Below are positions 1 to 15,423 of a DNA stretch of 64,000 bases, one piece after another. The DNA is from Hydractinia symbiolongicarpus. Its lineage: Eukaryota > Cnidaria > Hydrozoa > Anthoathecata > Hydractiniidae. The DNA lies in assembly GCF_029227915.1 (NCBI RefSeq), contig NC_079881.1:23661501-23725500 (forward strand), in the 5' to 3' direction. The notes beneath the pieces were generated by a model. It was not told where the DNA came from. It did no database searches and was given only the letters and a program-made list of their open reading frames with translations. The first letter of the stretch is position 1. Each line of letters starts with the position of its first letter. The position numbers were made by a program, and so were the translations under genes.

Positions 1-2980
1 TATTTAGCGATATTTTTCTCATATTACTAGGTTGCATCGCTTTTAACAGTGAAACGATTGACTGTGGGACTTAATTGAACTGATTTTGGACTGTGACCTT
101 ATAAGTATTATAAGTTAGACAATTGGGCTCCAAGAAATAACATTCTTTTTAATTTAACATGATTGTGGGAACTCAGTGATTACACTGGGCGCTGTGGTAG
201 CGCTTTATTTAAAAATTAAGATAAATCAGTCATTTTTACTGTGGGACCAATCCTAACCGTTAGCGCGCGCTGAAGATATAGAGACAGTTTCAAAAACTAC
301 ATTTCATTGACTTTCTAACAGTGTCAATCCGTTTGAGTTACAACGGTTGCGTCACATATTCGTACCAACATGTATTTAGCGATAGTATTAGGATATTACT
401 AGGTTGCATCGCTTTTAACAGTGAAACGTTTGACTGTGGGACTTAATTGAACTGACTTTGGACTTTGACCTTATAAATGTGATAAATGAAACAGTTTGAC
501 TACAAGAAATAACATTCTTTTAATAATCTGACATAATTGCTGGAACTCAGCGATTACACTGGGCGCTGCGGTAGCGTTTTAATTAAAAATTAGGATAAAT
601 AAGTCTTTTTTTACTGTGGGACCAATCCTAGCCGTTATCGTGCGCTGAAGAAATAGAGACAGTTTCAAAAACTACATTTCATTGACTTCTTGGCGGTATC
701 AATCCATTTGAATTACAACGGTTGCGTCACATATTCGTACCAACATGTATTTAGTGATATCTTTCCGATATTACTAAGTTATATCGCTTTTAACAGTGAA
801 ACGATTGACTGTGGAACTTAATTGAACTAACTTTGGACTGTGACCTTATAAATGTGATAAGTGAGCCAAATGGACTCCAAGAAATAACATTCTTCTTAAT
901 TTGACATGATTGCCGAAACTCAGCGATTACACTGGGCGCTGTGGTAGCGCTTTATTTAAAAATTAAGATAAATAAGTTATTTTTTGCAGTGGGACCAATC
1001 CTGGCCGTTAGCACGCGCTGAACAAATAGCAACAGTTTCAAAGACTACATTTCATTGACTTTCTAGCGGTTTAAATCCGTTTGAGTTACAACCGTTGCGT
1101 CACATATTCGTACCAACATGTATTTAGCGATAGTATTCGGATATTACTAGGTTGCATCGCTTTTAACAGTGAAACGTTTGACTGTGGGACTTAATTGAAC
1201 TGACTTTGGACTTTGACCTTATAAATGGGATAAATGAGCTAGTTTGACTAAAAGAAATAACATTCTTCATAATTTGACATGATTGCTGGAACTCAGCGAT
1301 TACACTGGGCGCTGTGGTAGCGCTTTATTTAAAAATTAAGATAAATCAATCATTTTTACTGTGGGAACAATCCTAGCCGTTAGTTCGCGCTGAAGAAATA
1401 GAGACAGTTTCAAAAACTACATTTCATTGACTTCTTGGCGGTATCAATCCAATTGAATTACAACGGTTGCGTCACATATTCGTACCAACATGTATTTAGT
1501 GATATCTTTCCGATATTACTAAGTTATATCGCTTTTAACAGTGAAACGATTGACTGTGGAACTTAATTGAACTAACTTTGGACTGTGACCTTATAAATGT
1601 GATAAGTGAGCCAACTGGTCACCAAGAAATAACATTCTTCTTAATTTGATATGATTGCCGAAACTCAGCGATTACACTGGGCGCTGTGGTAGCGCTTTAT
1701 TTAAAAATTAAGATAAATAAGTTATTTTTTGCAGTGGGACCAATCCTGGCCGTTAGCACGCGCTGAACAAATAGGAACAGTTTCAAAGACTATATTTCAT
1801 TGACTTTCTAGCGGTTTAAATCCGTTTGAGTTACAACCGTTGCGTCACATATTCGTACCAACATGTATTTAGCGATAGTATTCGGATATTCCTAGGTTGC
1901 ATCGCTTTTACCAGTGAAACTATTGACTCTGGGACTTAATTGAACTGATTTTGGACATTGTCCTTATAAATGGGATAAATGAGCTAGTTTGACTAAAAGA
2001 AATAACATTCTTCATAATTTGACATGATTGCTGGAACTCAGCGATTACACTGGGCGCTGTGGTAGCACTTTATTAAAAAATTAAGATAAATAAGTCATTT
2101 TTTACTGTCGGACTAATCCTTGCCGTCAGTTCGCGCTGAAGAAATAGAGACAGTTTCAAAAACTACATTTAATTGACTTTCTAGGGGTTTAAATCCGTTT
2201 GAGTTGCAACCGTTGCGTCACATATTCGTACCAACATGTATTTAGCGATAGTATTCAGATATTCCTAGGTTGCATCGCTTTTAACAGTGAAACGATTGAC
2301 TGTGGGACTTAATTGAACTGATTTTGGACTTTGTCCTTATAAATGGGATAAATGAGTTAGTTTGACTAAAAGAAATAACATTCTTCATAATTTGACATAA
2401 ATGCTGGAACTCAGCGATTACACTGGGCGCTGTGGTAGCGCTTTATTAAAAAATTAAGATAAATAAGTCATTTTTTACTGTGGGACCAATCCTTGCCATT
2501 AGTTCGCGCTGAAGAAAAAGGGAAAGTTTCAAAAACTACATTTCATTGACTTCTTGGCGGAATCAATCCATTTGAGTTACAACGGTTGCGTCACATATTC
2601 GTACCAACATGTAATTAGCGATAATATTCGGATATTACTAGGTTGCATCGCTTTTAACAGTGAAACGTTTGACTGTGGGACTTAATTGAACTGACTTTGG
2701 ACTTTGACCTTATAAATGTGATAAATGAGACAGTTTGACTACAAGAAATAACATTCTTATTAATCTGACATAATTGCTGGAACTCAGCGGTTGCACTGGG
2801 CGCTGCGGTAGCGTTTTATTAAAAAATTAGGATAAATAAATCTTTTTTTACTGTGGGACCAATCCTGGCCGTTAGCACGCGCTGAATAAATAGGAACAGT
2901 TTCACAGACTACATTTCATTGACTTTCTAGCGGTAAAAATCTGTTTGAGTTACAACGGTTGCGTCACATATTCATACCAA

Positions 2981-5900
2981 CATGTAGCCTTTGACCTTAT
3001 AAATGTGATAAATAAGCCAGTTTGACTACAAGAAACAACATTCTTCTTATTTGACATGGTTGCTGGAACTCAGCGATTACACTGGGCGCTGTCGTAGCGC
3101 TTTAATAAAAAAATAAGATAAATTAGTCATTTTTTACTGTGGGACCAATCCTAGCCGTTATCTGGCGCTGAAGAAATAGAGACAGTTTCAAAAACTACCT
3201 TTCATTGACTTTCTAACGGTGTCAATTCGTTTGAGTTACAACGGCTGCGTCACATATTCGTACCAACATGTATTTAGTGATTTTCTTCCGATATTACTAA
3301 GTTGTATTGCTTTTAACAGTGAAACGATTGACTGTGGGAATTAATAGAACTGATTCTGGACTGTGACCTTATAAATGTGATAAATGAGCCAATTGGTGTC
3401 CAAAGAATAACATTCTTCTTAATTTGACATGATTGCTGGAATTAAGCGATTACATTAGGCTCTGTGGTAGCGCTTTATTTAAAAATTTAGATAAATAAGT
3501 CTTTTCTTACTGTGGGACCAGTCCTGGCCGTTAGCACGCGCTGAATAAATAAGAACAGTTCCAAAGACTATATTTCATTGACTTTCTAGCGGTATAAGTC
3601 CGTTTGAGTTACAACGGTTGCGTCACATATTCATACGAACATGTATTTGGCGATAGTGTTCGGATATTACTAGGTTGCATCGCCTTTAACAGTGAAACGC
3701 TTGACTGTGGGACTTAATTGAACTGATTTTGGCCTTTGACCTTATAAATGTGATAAATGAGCCAGTGTGACTACAAGAAATAACATTCTTCTTATTTGAC
3801 ATGATTGCTGGAACTCAGCGATTACACTGGGCGCTGTCGTAGCGCTTTATTAAAGAAATAAGATAAATTAGTCATTTTTTAATGTGGGACCAATCCTAGC
3901 CGTTAGCTCGCGCTGAAAAAGTAGAGACAGTTTCAAAAACTACCTTTCATTGACTTTATAACGGTGTCAATTCGTTTGAGTTACAACAGTTGCGTCACAT
4001 ATTCGTATCAACATGTATTTAGTGATTTTCTTCCAATATTACTAAGTTGTATTGCTTTTAACAGGGAAACGATTGACTGTGGGAATTAATAGAACTGATT
4101 CTGGACTGTGACCTTATAAATGTGATAAATGAGCCAATTGGTGTCCAAAGAATAACATTCTTCTTAATTTGACATGATTGCTGGAATTAAGCGATTACAT
4201 TAGGCTCTGTGGTAGCGCTTTATTTAAAAATTTAGATAAATAAGTCTTTTCTTACTGTGGGACAAATCCTGGCCGTTAGCACGCGCTGAATAAATAGGAA
4301 CAGTTCCAAAGACTACATTTCATTGACATTCTATCGGTATAAGTCCGTTTGAGTTAAAACGGTTCTGTCACATATTCTTACCAACATGTATTTAGCGATA
4401 GTATGCGGATTTTAATAGGTTGCATCGCTTTTAACAGTGAAACGCTTGACTGTGGGAATTAATTGATCTGATTTTGGACTTTGACCTTGTGAATGTGATA
4501 AATGAGCCAGTTTGACTACAAGAAATAACATTCTTCTTAATTTGACATGATTGCTGGAACTTGCGATTACACTGGGCGCTGTGGTAGTGCTTTATTTAAA
4601 AATTAAGATACATAAGTTATTTTTTGCAGTTGGACCAATCCTGGCCGTTAGCACGCGCTGAACAAATAGGAAAAGTTTCAAAGACTACACTTCATTGACT
4701 TTCTAGCGGTTTAAATCCGTTTGAGTTACAACCGTTGCGTCACATATTCGTACCAACATGTATTTAGCGATAGTATTCGGATATTCCTAGGTTGCATCGC
4801 TTTTAACAGTGAAACGATTGACTGTGGGACTTAATTAAACTTATTTTGGACTTTGTCCTTATAAATGGAATAAATGAGCTAGTTTGACTAAAAGAAATAA
4901 CATTCTTCATAATTTGACAAGATTGCTGGAACTCAGCGTTACACTGGGCGCTGTGGTATCGCTTTGTTAAAAAATTAAGATAAATCAATCATTTTTACTG
5001 TGGGACCAATCCTAGCCGTTAGCGCGCGCTGAAGATATAGAGACAGTTTCAAAAACTACATTTCATTGACTTCTTGGCGGTATCAATCTATTTGAATTAC
5101 AAGGGTTGCGTCACATATTCGTACCAACATGTATTTAGTGATATCTTTCCGATATTACTAAGTTATATCGCTTTTAACAGTGAAACGATTGACTGTGGAA
5201 CTTAATTGAACTAACTTTGGACTGTGACCTTATAAATGTGATAAGTGAGCCAACTGGTCACCAAGAAATAACATTCTTCTTAATTTGATATGATTGCCGA
5301 AACTCAGCGATTACACTGGGCGCTGTGGTAGCGCTTTATTTAAAAATTAAGATAAATAAGTTATTTTTTGCAGTGGGACCAATCCTGGCCGTTAGCACGC
5401 GCTGAACAAATAGGAACAGTTTCAAAGACTATATTTCATTGACTTTCTAGCGGTTTAAATCCGTTTGAGTTACAACCGTTGCGTCACATATTCGTACCAA
5501 CATGTATTTAGCGATAGTATTCGGATATTCCTAGGTTGCATCGCTTTTACCAGTGAAACTATTGACTGTGGGACTTAATTGAACTGATTTTGGACATTGT
5601 CCTTATAAATGGGATAAATGAGCTAGTTTGACTAAAAGAAATAACATTCTTCATAATTTGACATGATTGCTGGAACTCAGCGATTACACTGGGCGCTGTG
5701 GTAGCACTTTAATAAAAAATTAAGATAAATAAGTCATTTTTTACTGTGGGACTAATCCTTGCCGTCAGTTCGCGCTGAAGAAATAGAGACAGTTTCAAAA
5801 ACTACATTTCATTGACTTCTTGGCGGTATCAATCCGTTTGAATTACAACGGTTGCGTCACATATTCGTACCAACATGTATTTAGTGATATCTTTCCGATA

Positions 5901-8050
5901 TTACTAAGTTATATCGCTTTTAACAGTGAAACGATTGACTGTGGAACTTAATTGAATTAACTTGGGACTGTGACCTTATAAATGTGATAAGTGAGCCAAC
6001 TGGACTCCAAGAAATAACATTCTTCTTAATTTGACATGATTGCCGAAACTCAGCGATTACACTGGGCGCTGTGGTAGCGCTTTATTTAAAAATTAAGATA
6101 AATAAGTTATTTTTTGCAGTGGGACCAATCCTGGTCGTTAGCACGCGATGAACAAATAGGAACAGTTTCAAAGACTACATTTCATTGACTTTCTAGGGGT
6201 TTAAATCCGTTTGAGTTGCAACCGTTGCGTCACATATTCGTACCAACATGTATTTAGCGATAGTATTCAGATATTCCTAGGTTGCATCGCTTTTAACAGT
6301 GAAACGATTGACTGTGGGACTTAATTGAACTGATTTTGGACTTTGTCCTTATAAATGGGATAAATGAGTTAGTTTGACTAAAAGAAATAACATTCTTCAT
6401 AATTTGACATGAATGCTGGAACTCAGCGATTACACTGGGCGCTGTGGTAGCGCTTTATTAAAAAATTAAGATAAATAAGTCATTTTTTACTGTGGGACCA
6501 ATCCTTGCCGTTAGTTCGCGCTGAAGAAATAGGGACAGTTTCAAAAACTACATTTCATTGACTTCTTGGCGGAATCAATCCATTTGAGTTACAACGGTTG
6601 CGTCACATATTCGTATCAACATGTAATTAGCGATAATATTCGGATATTACTAGGTTGCATCGCTTTTAACAGTGAAACGTTTGACTGTGGGACTTAATTG
6701 AACTGACTTTGGACTTTGACCTTATAAATGTGATAAATGAGACAGTTTGACTACAAGAAATAACATTCTTATTAATCTGACATAATTGCTGGAACTCAGC
6801 GGTTACACTGGGCGCTGCAGTAGCGTTTTATTAAAAAATTAGGATAAATAAATCTTTTTTTACTGTGGGACCAATCCTGGCCGTTAGCACGCGCTGAATA
6901 AATAGGAACAGTTTCACAGACTACATTTCATTGACTTTCTAGCGGTAAAAATATGTTTGAGTTACAACGGTTGCGTCACATATTCATACCAACATGTAGC
7001 CTTTGACCTTATAAATGTGATAAATGAGCCAGTTTGACTACAACAAATAACATTCTTCTTATTTGACATGGTTGCTGGAACTCAGCGATTACACTGGGCG
7101 CTGTCGTAGCGCTTTAATAAAAAAATAAGATAAATTAGTCATTTTTTACTGTGGGACCAATCCTAGCCGTTATCTGGCGCTGAAGAAATAGAGACAGTTT
7201 CAGAAACTACCTTTCATTGACTTTCTAACGGTGTCAATTCGTTTGAGTTACAACGGCTGCGTCACATATTCGTACCAACATGTATTTAGTGATTTTCTTC
7301 CGATATTACTAAGTTGTATTGCTTTTAACAGTGAAACGATTGACTGTGGGAATTAATAGAACTGATTCTGGACTGTGACCTTATAAATGTGATAAATGAG
7401 CCAATTGGTGTCCAAAGAATAACATTCTTCTTAATTTGACATGATTGCTGGAATTAAGCGATTACATTAGGCTCTGTGGTAGCGCTTTATTTAAAAATTT
7501 AGATAAATAAGTCTTTTCTTACTGTGGGACCAGTCCTGGCCGTTAGCACGCGCTGAATAAATAAGAACAGTTCCAAAGACTATATTTCATTGACTTTCTA
7601 GCGGTATAAGTCCGTTTGAGTTACAACGGTTGCGTCACATATTCATACGAACATGTATTTGGCGATAGTGTTTGGATATTACTAGGTTGCATCGCCTTTA
7701 ACAGTGAAACGCTTGACTGTGGGACTTAATTGAACTGATTTTGGCCTTTGACCTTATAAATGTTATAAATGAGCCAGTGTGACTACAAGATATAACATTC
7801 TTCTTATTTGACATGATTGCTGGAACTCAGCGATTACACTGGGCGCTGTCGTAGCGCTTTATTAAAGAAATAAGATAAATTAGTCATTTTTTAATGTGGG
7901 ACCAATCCTAGCCGTTAGCTCGCGCTGAAAAAGTAGAGATAGTTTCAAAAACTACCTTTCATTGAATTTATAACGGTGTCAATTCGTTTGAGTTACAACG
8001 GTTGCGTCACATATTCGTACCAACATGTATTTAGTGATTTTCTTCCGATA
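2981..8050. repeat. higher-order repeat of about 4.0 kb within the satellite
   Basis: A truncated monomer, in which CATGTA is joined directly to GCCTTTGACC (about 97 bp missing), occurs at 2981 and again at 6993, an offset of 4012 bp. Following monomers in both copies share private variants such as GATTTTCTTCC, AATTAATAGAACTG and GGTGTCCAAAG, so a multi-monomer block was duplicated as a unit. Upstream monomers match at an offset one monomer shorter (1611 and 5250, 3639 bp), so the duplicated blocks differ by one inserted or lost monomer. Confidence 0.85.
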
Positions 8051-8374
8051 TTATTATTTATTATTATTATTATTATTATTACTATTATTTACCCAGGATA
8101 GCCTCTTCAGTTCCTATTGGTACTGCTATCAACGAGGGTCCTGCGAAGGGGGTCCTAGCGCATTTAAAGCTCCCATTTGAGCTACGAAAGTCGTGAAAGC
8201 ACAGCAATCGCTCAACTAGACAACCGCCTAAGATATCAATCCTATTCTCATGCTGAACGCTAAGCAGAAAGGATAGATTCACACTTTTATAGTCTCTGGC
8301 ATGACTCGGCCAGGGTTTGAACTCCAGACCTCCCGCACTGAAAGCGAACGCTCTACCACAAGGCTATCAGTCGG
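8051..8374 (-). mobile_element. tRNA-derived SINE inserted in the satellite (SINE 1)
   Basis: Non-satellite DNA of about 320 bp interrupts one monomer. Read on the minus strand it starts with a tRNA-like head: an A-box-like TAGCCTTGTGGTAGAG (8351-8366) and a B-box-like GAGTTCAAACC (about 8313-8324). A body of about 200 bp follows, and it ends in an (ATT)n tail (8051-8092 on the plus strand as TTA repeats). The satellite resumes at once on both sides (CCGATATTA before, GGATTACTAAG after), with only an imperfect target duplication. The short open frames inside are not genes. A 36-bp segment at 8148-8184 is shared with the SINE at 51438-51792. Confidence 0.8.
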
Positions 8375-11300
8375 ATTACTAAGTTGTATTGCTTTTAACA
8401 GGGAAACGATTGACTGTGGGAATTAATAGAACTGATTCTGGACTGTGACCTTATAAATGTGATAAATGAGCCAATTGGTGTCCAAAGAATAACATTCTTC
8501 TTAATTTGACATGATTGCTGGAATTAAGCGATTACATTAGGCTCTGTGGTAGCGCTTTATTTAAAAATTTAGATAAAAAAGTCTTTTCTTACTGTGGGAC
8601 AAATCCTGGCCGTTAGCACGCGCTGAATAAATAGGAACAGTTGCAAAGACTACATTTCATTGACTTTCTATCGGTATAAGTCCGTTTGAGTTACAATGGT
8701 TCTGTCACATATTCTTACCAACATGTATTTAGCGATAGTATGCGGATTTTACTAGGTTGCATCGCTTTTAACAGTGAAACGCTTGACTGTGGGAATTAAT
8801 TGAACTGATTTTGGACTTTGACCTTGTGAATGTGATAAATGAGCCAGTTTGACTACAAGAAATAACATTCTTCTTAATTTGACATGATTGCTGGAACTTA
8901 GCGATTACACTGGGCACTGTGGTAGCGCTTTATTAAAAAATTAAGATAAAAAATTCAGTCCTTACTGTGGTACCAATCCTAGCCGTTAGCACGCGCTGAA
9001 GAAATAGAGACTGTTTCAAATACTACATTTCACTGACTTTCTAACGGTGTCAGTCCGTTTAAGTTACAACGGTTGGGTCACATATTCGTACCAACATGTA
9101 TTTAGCGATATTTTTCTGATATTACTAGGTTGCATCGCTTTTAACAGTGAAACGATGGACTGTGGGACTTAATTGAACTAACTTTGGACTGTGACTTGAT
9201 AATTGTAATAAATGAGACAATTGGTCTCCAAGAAATAACATTCTTCTTAATTTGACATGATTGCAGGAGTCAGCCGTTACACGGGGCGCTGTGAAAGCGC
9301 TTCATTTAAAAATTTAGTTAAATAAGTCATTCTTTACTGTGGGACCAAACCTAGGCGTTATCGCGTGCGGAAGAAGTAGCGACAGTTTCGAAAACTACAT
9401 CTCACTGACTTTCTAACCGTGTCAGTTTGTATCAGTTACAACGGTTGCGTCACATATTCATACCAACATGTATTTGGCGATATTTTTCCGCTATTACTAG
9501 GTTGCATCGCTTTTAACAGTGAAACGATTGACTGTGGGACTTAAATGAACTGATTTGAGACTGTGATCTTGTAAATGTGAAAGTGAGACAATTGGACTTC
9601 AAGAAATAACATTCTTCTTAATTTGACATGATTACCGAAACTCAGCGATTACACTGGGCGCTGTGGTAGCGATTCATTTAAATATTAAGATAAAAAATTC
9701 AGTTCTTACTGTGGTACCAATCCTAGCCGTTAGCGCGCGCTGAAGAAATAGAGACAGTTTCAAATACTACATTTCACTGACTTTCTAACGGTGTCAGTCC
9801 GTTTAAGTTACAACGGTTGGGTCACATATTCGTACCAACATGTATTTAGCGATATTTTTCTGATATTTCTAGGTTGCATCGCTTTTAACAGTGAAACGAT
9901 GGACTGTGGGACTTAATTGAACTAACTTTGGACTGTGACCTGATAATTGTAATAAATGAGACAATTGGTCTCCAAGAAATAACATTCTTCTTAATTTGAC
10001 GTGATTGCCGGACTCAGCCATTACACGGGGCGCTGTGAAAGCGCTTCATTTAAAAGTTTAGATAAATAAGTCATCTCTACTGTGGGACCAATCCTGGCCG
10101 TTATCGCGCGCTGAAGAAATAGCGACAGTTTCAAAAACTAAATTTCATTGACTTTCTAACGCTATCAATCCGCTTCAGTTACAACGGTTGCGTCACATAT
10201 TCATACCAACATGTATTTAGCAATATTTTTCCGCTATTACTAGTTTGCATCGCTTTTAACAGTGAAACGATTGACTGTGGGACTTAACTGAACTGATTTT
10301 GGACTGTGACCTTATAAATGTGAAAGTGAGACAGTTGGACTTCAAGAAACAACATTCTTCTTAATTTGACATGATTGCCGAAACTCAGCGATTACACTGG
10401 GCGCTGTGGTAGCGATTCATTTAAAAATTAGGATAAAAAATTCAGTTTTTACTGTGGTACCAATCCTAGCCGTTAGCGCGCGCTGAAAATATAGAGACAG
10501 TTTCGAAAACTCCATTTCATTGACTTTCTAACGGTGTCAATCCGTTTGAGTTACAATGGTTGCGTCACATATTCGTGCCAAGATGTATTTAGTGATTTTC
10601 TTCCGATATTACTAAGTTGTATCGCTTTTAACAGTGAAACGATTGACTCCGGGACTTAATTGAACTGATTTTGGACTGTGACCTTATAAATGTTACAAGT
10701 GAGACAATTGGTCTCCAAGGAATAACATTGTCCTTAGTTTGACATGATTGCTGGAATTCAGCGATTACCTTAGGCCCTGTGGCAGCGCTTTATTTAAAAA
10801 TTTAGATAAATAAGTCTTTTTTTACTGTGGGACCAATCCTAGCCGTTAGTTCGCGCTGAAGAAATACAGGCGGTTTTAAAAAACTACATTTCATTGACTT
10901 TCTAACGGGGTCAATCCGTTTGAGTTACATCGGTTGCGTTACATATTCGTGCCAACATGTATTTAGTGATTTTCTTCCGATATTATTAAGTTACATCGCT
11001 TTTAACAGTCAAACGATTGACTGTGGGACTTAATTGAACTAACTTTGGACTGTGACCTGATAAATGTAATAAATGAGACAATTGGTCTCCAAGAAATAAC
11101 ATTCTTCTTAATTTGACATGATTGCCGGACTCAGCCATTACACTGGGGGCTGTGGTAGCGCTTCATTTAAAAATTTAGATAAATAAGTCATTCTTTACTG
11201 TGGGACCAATCCTAGGCGTTATCGCGTGCTGAATAAGTAGCGACGGTTTCAAAAGCTACATCTCACTGACTTTCTAACGGTGTCAGTCCGTTTGAGTTAC

Positions 11301-14300
11301 AACGGTTGGGTCACATAATCGTACCACCATGTATTTAGCAATATGTTTCTGATATTACTAGGTTACATCACTTTTAACAGTGAAACAATTGACTGTGGGA
11401 CTTAATTGAACTAACTTTGGACTGTAATCTGATAAATGTGATAAATGAGACAATTGGACTCCAAGAAATAACATTCTTTTTAAATTAACGTGATTGCCGG
11501 AACTTAGCGATTACATTGGGCGCTGTGTTAGCGCTTCATTTAAAAATTTAGATAAATAAGTCATCTTTACTGTGGGACCAATCCTGGACGTTATTGCGCG
11601 CTGAAGAAATAGCGACAGTTTCAAAAACTAAATTTCATTGACTTTCTAACGCTATCAATCCGCTTCAGTTACAACGGTTGCGTCACATATACGTACCAAC
11701 ATGTATTTAGCGATATTTTTCTGATATTTCTAGGTTGCATCGCTTTTAACAGTGAAACGATGGACTGTGGGACTTAATTGAACTAACTTTGGACTGTGAC
11801 CTGATAATTGTAATAAATGAGACAATTGGACTCCAAGAAAAAACATTCTTCTTAATTTGACATGATTGCCGGACTCAGCCATTACACGGGGCGCTGTGAA
11901 AGCGCTTCATTTAAGAATTTAGATAACTAAGTCATCTCTACTGTGGGACCAATCCTGGCCGTTATCGCGCGCTGAAGAAATAGCGACAGTTTCAAAAACT
12001 AAATTTCATTGACTTTCTAACGCTATCAATCCGCTTCAGTTACAACGGTTGCGTCACATATTCATACCAACATGTATTTAGCAATATTTTTCCGCTATTA
12101 CTAGTTTGCATCGCTTTTAACAGTGAAGCGATTGACTGTGGGAATTAATTGAACTAAATTTGGATTCTGACCTGATAAATATGATAAATGAGACAATTGG
12201 ACTCCAAGGAATAACATTCTTCTTACTTTGACATGATTGCTGGAATTCAGCGATTACATTAGGCTCTGTGGTAGCGCTTTATTTAAAAATTTTGATAAAT
12301 AAGTCTTTTTTTACTGTGGGACCAATCCTAGCCGTTAGTTCGCGCTGAAGAAATACAGGCAGTTTTAAAAAACTACATTTCATTGATTTTCTAACGGGGT
12401 CAATCCGTTTGAGTTACAACGGTTGGGTCACATAATCGTACCAACATGTATTTAGCGATATGTTTCTGATATTACTAGGTTGCATCGCTTTTAACAGTGA
12501 AGCGATCGACTGTGGGAATTAATTGAACTAACTTTGGACTGTGACCTGATAAATGTGATAAATGAGACAATTGGACTCCAAGGAATAACATTCTTCTTAA
12601 TTTGACATGATTGTGGGAATTCAGCGATTACATTAGGCTCTGTGGTAGCGCTTCATTTAAAAATTTAGTTAAATAAGTCATTCTTTACTGTGGGACCAAT
12701 CCTAGGCGTTATCGCGTGCTGAAGAAGTAGCGACAGTTTCAAAAACTACATCTCACTGACTTTCTAACGGTGTCAGTTCGTTTGAGTTACAACGGTTGCG
12801 TCACATATTCATACCAACATGTATTTGGCGATATTTTTCCGCTATTACTAGGTTGCATCGCTTTTAACAGTGAAACGATTGACTGTGGGACTTAACTGAA
12901 CTGATTTTAGACTGTGACCTTGTAAATGTGAAAGTGAGACAATTGGACTTCAAGAAATAACATTCTTCTTAATTTGACATGATTGCCGAAACTCAGCGAT
13001 TACACTGGGCGCTGTGGTAGCGATTCATTTAAATATTAAGATAAAAAATTCAGTTCTTACAGTGGTACCAATCCTAGCCGTTAGCGCGCGCTGAAGAAAT
13101 AGAGACAGTTTCAAATACTACATTTCACTGACTTTATAACGGTGTCAGTCCGTTTGAGTTACAACGGTTGCGTCACATATTCTTACCAACATGTACTCAA
13201 CGATAGTATTCGGATATTACTAGGTTGCATCGCTTTTAACAGTGAAACGATTGACTGTGGAATTTAATTGAACTGATTCTGGACTGTGACCTTATAAATG
13301 TGATAAATGAGCCAATTGGCTGCAAGGAATAACATTCTTCTTAATTTGACATGATTGCTGGAACTTAGCGATTACATTGGGCGCTGTATTAGCGCTTCAT
13401 TTAAAAATTTAGATAAATAAGTCATCTTTACTGTGGGACCAATCCTGGCCGTAATTGCGCGCGGAAGAAATAGCTACAGTTTCAAAAACTAAATTTCATT
13501 GACATTCTAACGCTATCAATCCGCTTTAGTTACAACGGTTGCGTCATATATTCGTACCAACATGTATTTAGCGATACTTTTCTCATATTACTAGGTTGCA
13601 TCGCTTTTAACAGTGAAACGATTGACTCTGGGACTTAATTGAACTGATTTTGGACTGTGACCTTATAAATGTTACAAGTGAGATAATTAGACTCCAAGAA
13701 ATAACATTCTTCTTATTTTGACTTGATTTTTGGAACTCAGCGACTACACTGGACCCTGTGGTAGCGCTTCATTTAAAAATTTAGATAAATAAGTCATTTT
13801 TACTGTGGGACCAATCCTAGCCGTTAGCGCGCGCTGAAAATATAGAGACAGTTTCAAAAACTCCATTTCATTGACTTTCTAACGGTGTCAATCCGTTTGA
13901 GTTACAACGGCTGCGTCACATATTCGTACCAACATGTATTTAGTGATTTTCTTCCGATATTATTAAGTTGCATCGCTTTTAACAGTGAAACGATTGACTG
14001 TGGGACTTAATTGAACTATCTTTGGACTGTGACCTGATAAATGTGATAAATGAGACGATTGGACTCCAAGAAATAACATTCTTTTTAACTTGACGTGATT
14101 ACCGGAACTTAGCGATTACATTGGGCGCTGTATTAGCGCTTCATTTAAAAATTTAGATAAATAAGTCGTCTTTACTGTGGGACCAATCCTGGCCGTTATT
14201 GCGTGCGGAAGAAATAGCGACAGTTTCAAAAACTAAATTTCATTGACTTTCTAACGCTATCAATCCGCTTCAGTTACAACGGTTGCGTCATATATTCGTA

Positions 14301-15423
14301 CCAACATGTATTTAGCGATACTTTTCTCATATTACTAGGTTGCATCGCTTTTAACAGTGAAACGATTGACTCTGGGACTTAATTGAACTGATTTTGGACT
14401 GTGACCTTATAAATGTTACAAGTGAGACAATTGGACTCCAAGAAATAACATTCCTCTTATTTTGACATGATTTTGGGAACTCAGCGACTACACTGGACCC
14501 TGTGGTAGCGCTTCATTTAAAAATTTAGATAAATAAGTCATTTTTACTGTGGGACCAATCCTAGCCGTTAGCGCGCGCTGAAAATATAGAGACAGTTTCA
14601 AAAACTCCATTTCATTGACTTTCTAACGGTGTCAATCCGTTTGAGTTACAACGGTTGCATCACATATTCGTACCAACATGTATTTAGTGATTTTCTTCCG
14701 ATATTACTAAGTTGTATGGCTTTTAACAGTGAAGCGATTTACTGTGGGAATTAATTGAACTAATTTTGGACTGTGACCTGATCAATGTGATAAATGAGAC
14801 AATTGAACTCCAAGGAATAACATTCTTCTTAATTTGACATGATTTCTGGAATTCAGCGATTACATTAGGCTCTGTGGTAGCGCCTTATTTAAAAATTTAG
14901 ATAAATAAGTCTTTTTTTACTGTGGGACCAATCCTGTCCGTTAGCACGCGCTAAATAAATAGGAACAGTTTCAAAGACTACATTTCATTGACTTTCTGGC
15001 GGTATCAATCCGTTTGAGTTACAACGGTTGCGTCAAATATTCGTACCAACATGTATTTAGCGATACTTTTCTCGTATTACTAGGTTGCATCGCTTTTAAC
15101 AGTGAAACGATTGACTCCGGGACTTAATTGAACTGATTTTGGACTGTGACCTTATAAATGTTACAAGTGAGACAATTGGTCTCCAAGGAATAACATTCTT
15201 CTTAGTTTGACATGATTGCTGGAATTCAGCGATTACATTAGGCCCTGTGGCAGCGCTTTATTTAAAAATTTAGATAAATAAGACTTTTCTTACTGTGGGA
15301 CCAATCCTGGCCATTAACACGCGCTGAATAAATAGGATCAGTTTCAAAGACTACATTTCATTGACTTTCTAGCAGCATAAATCCGTTTGAGTTACAACGG
15401 TTGCGTCACATATTCTTACCAAC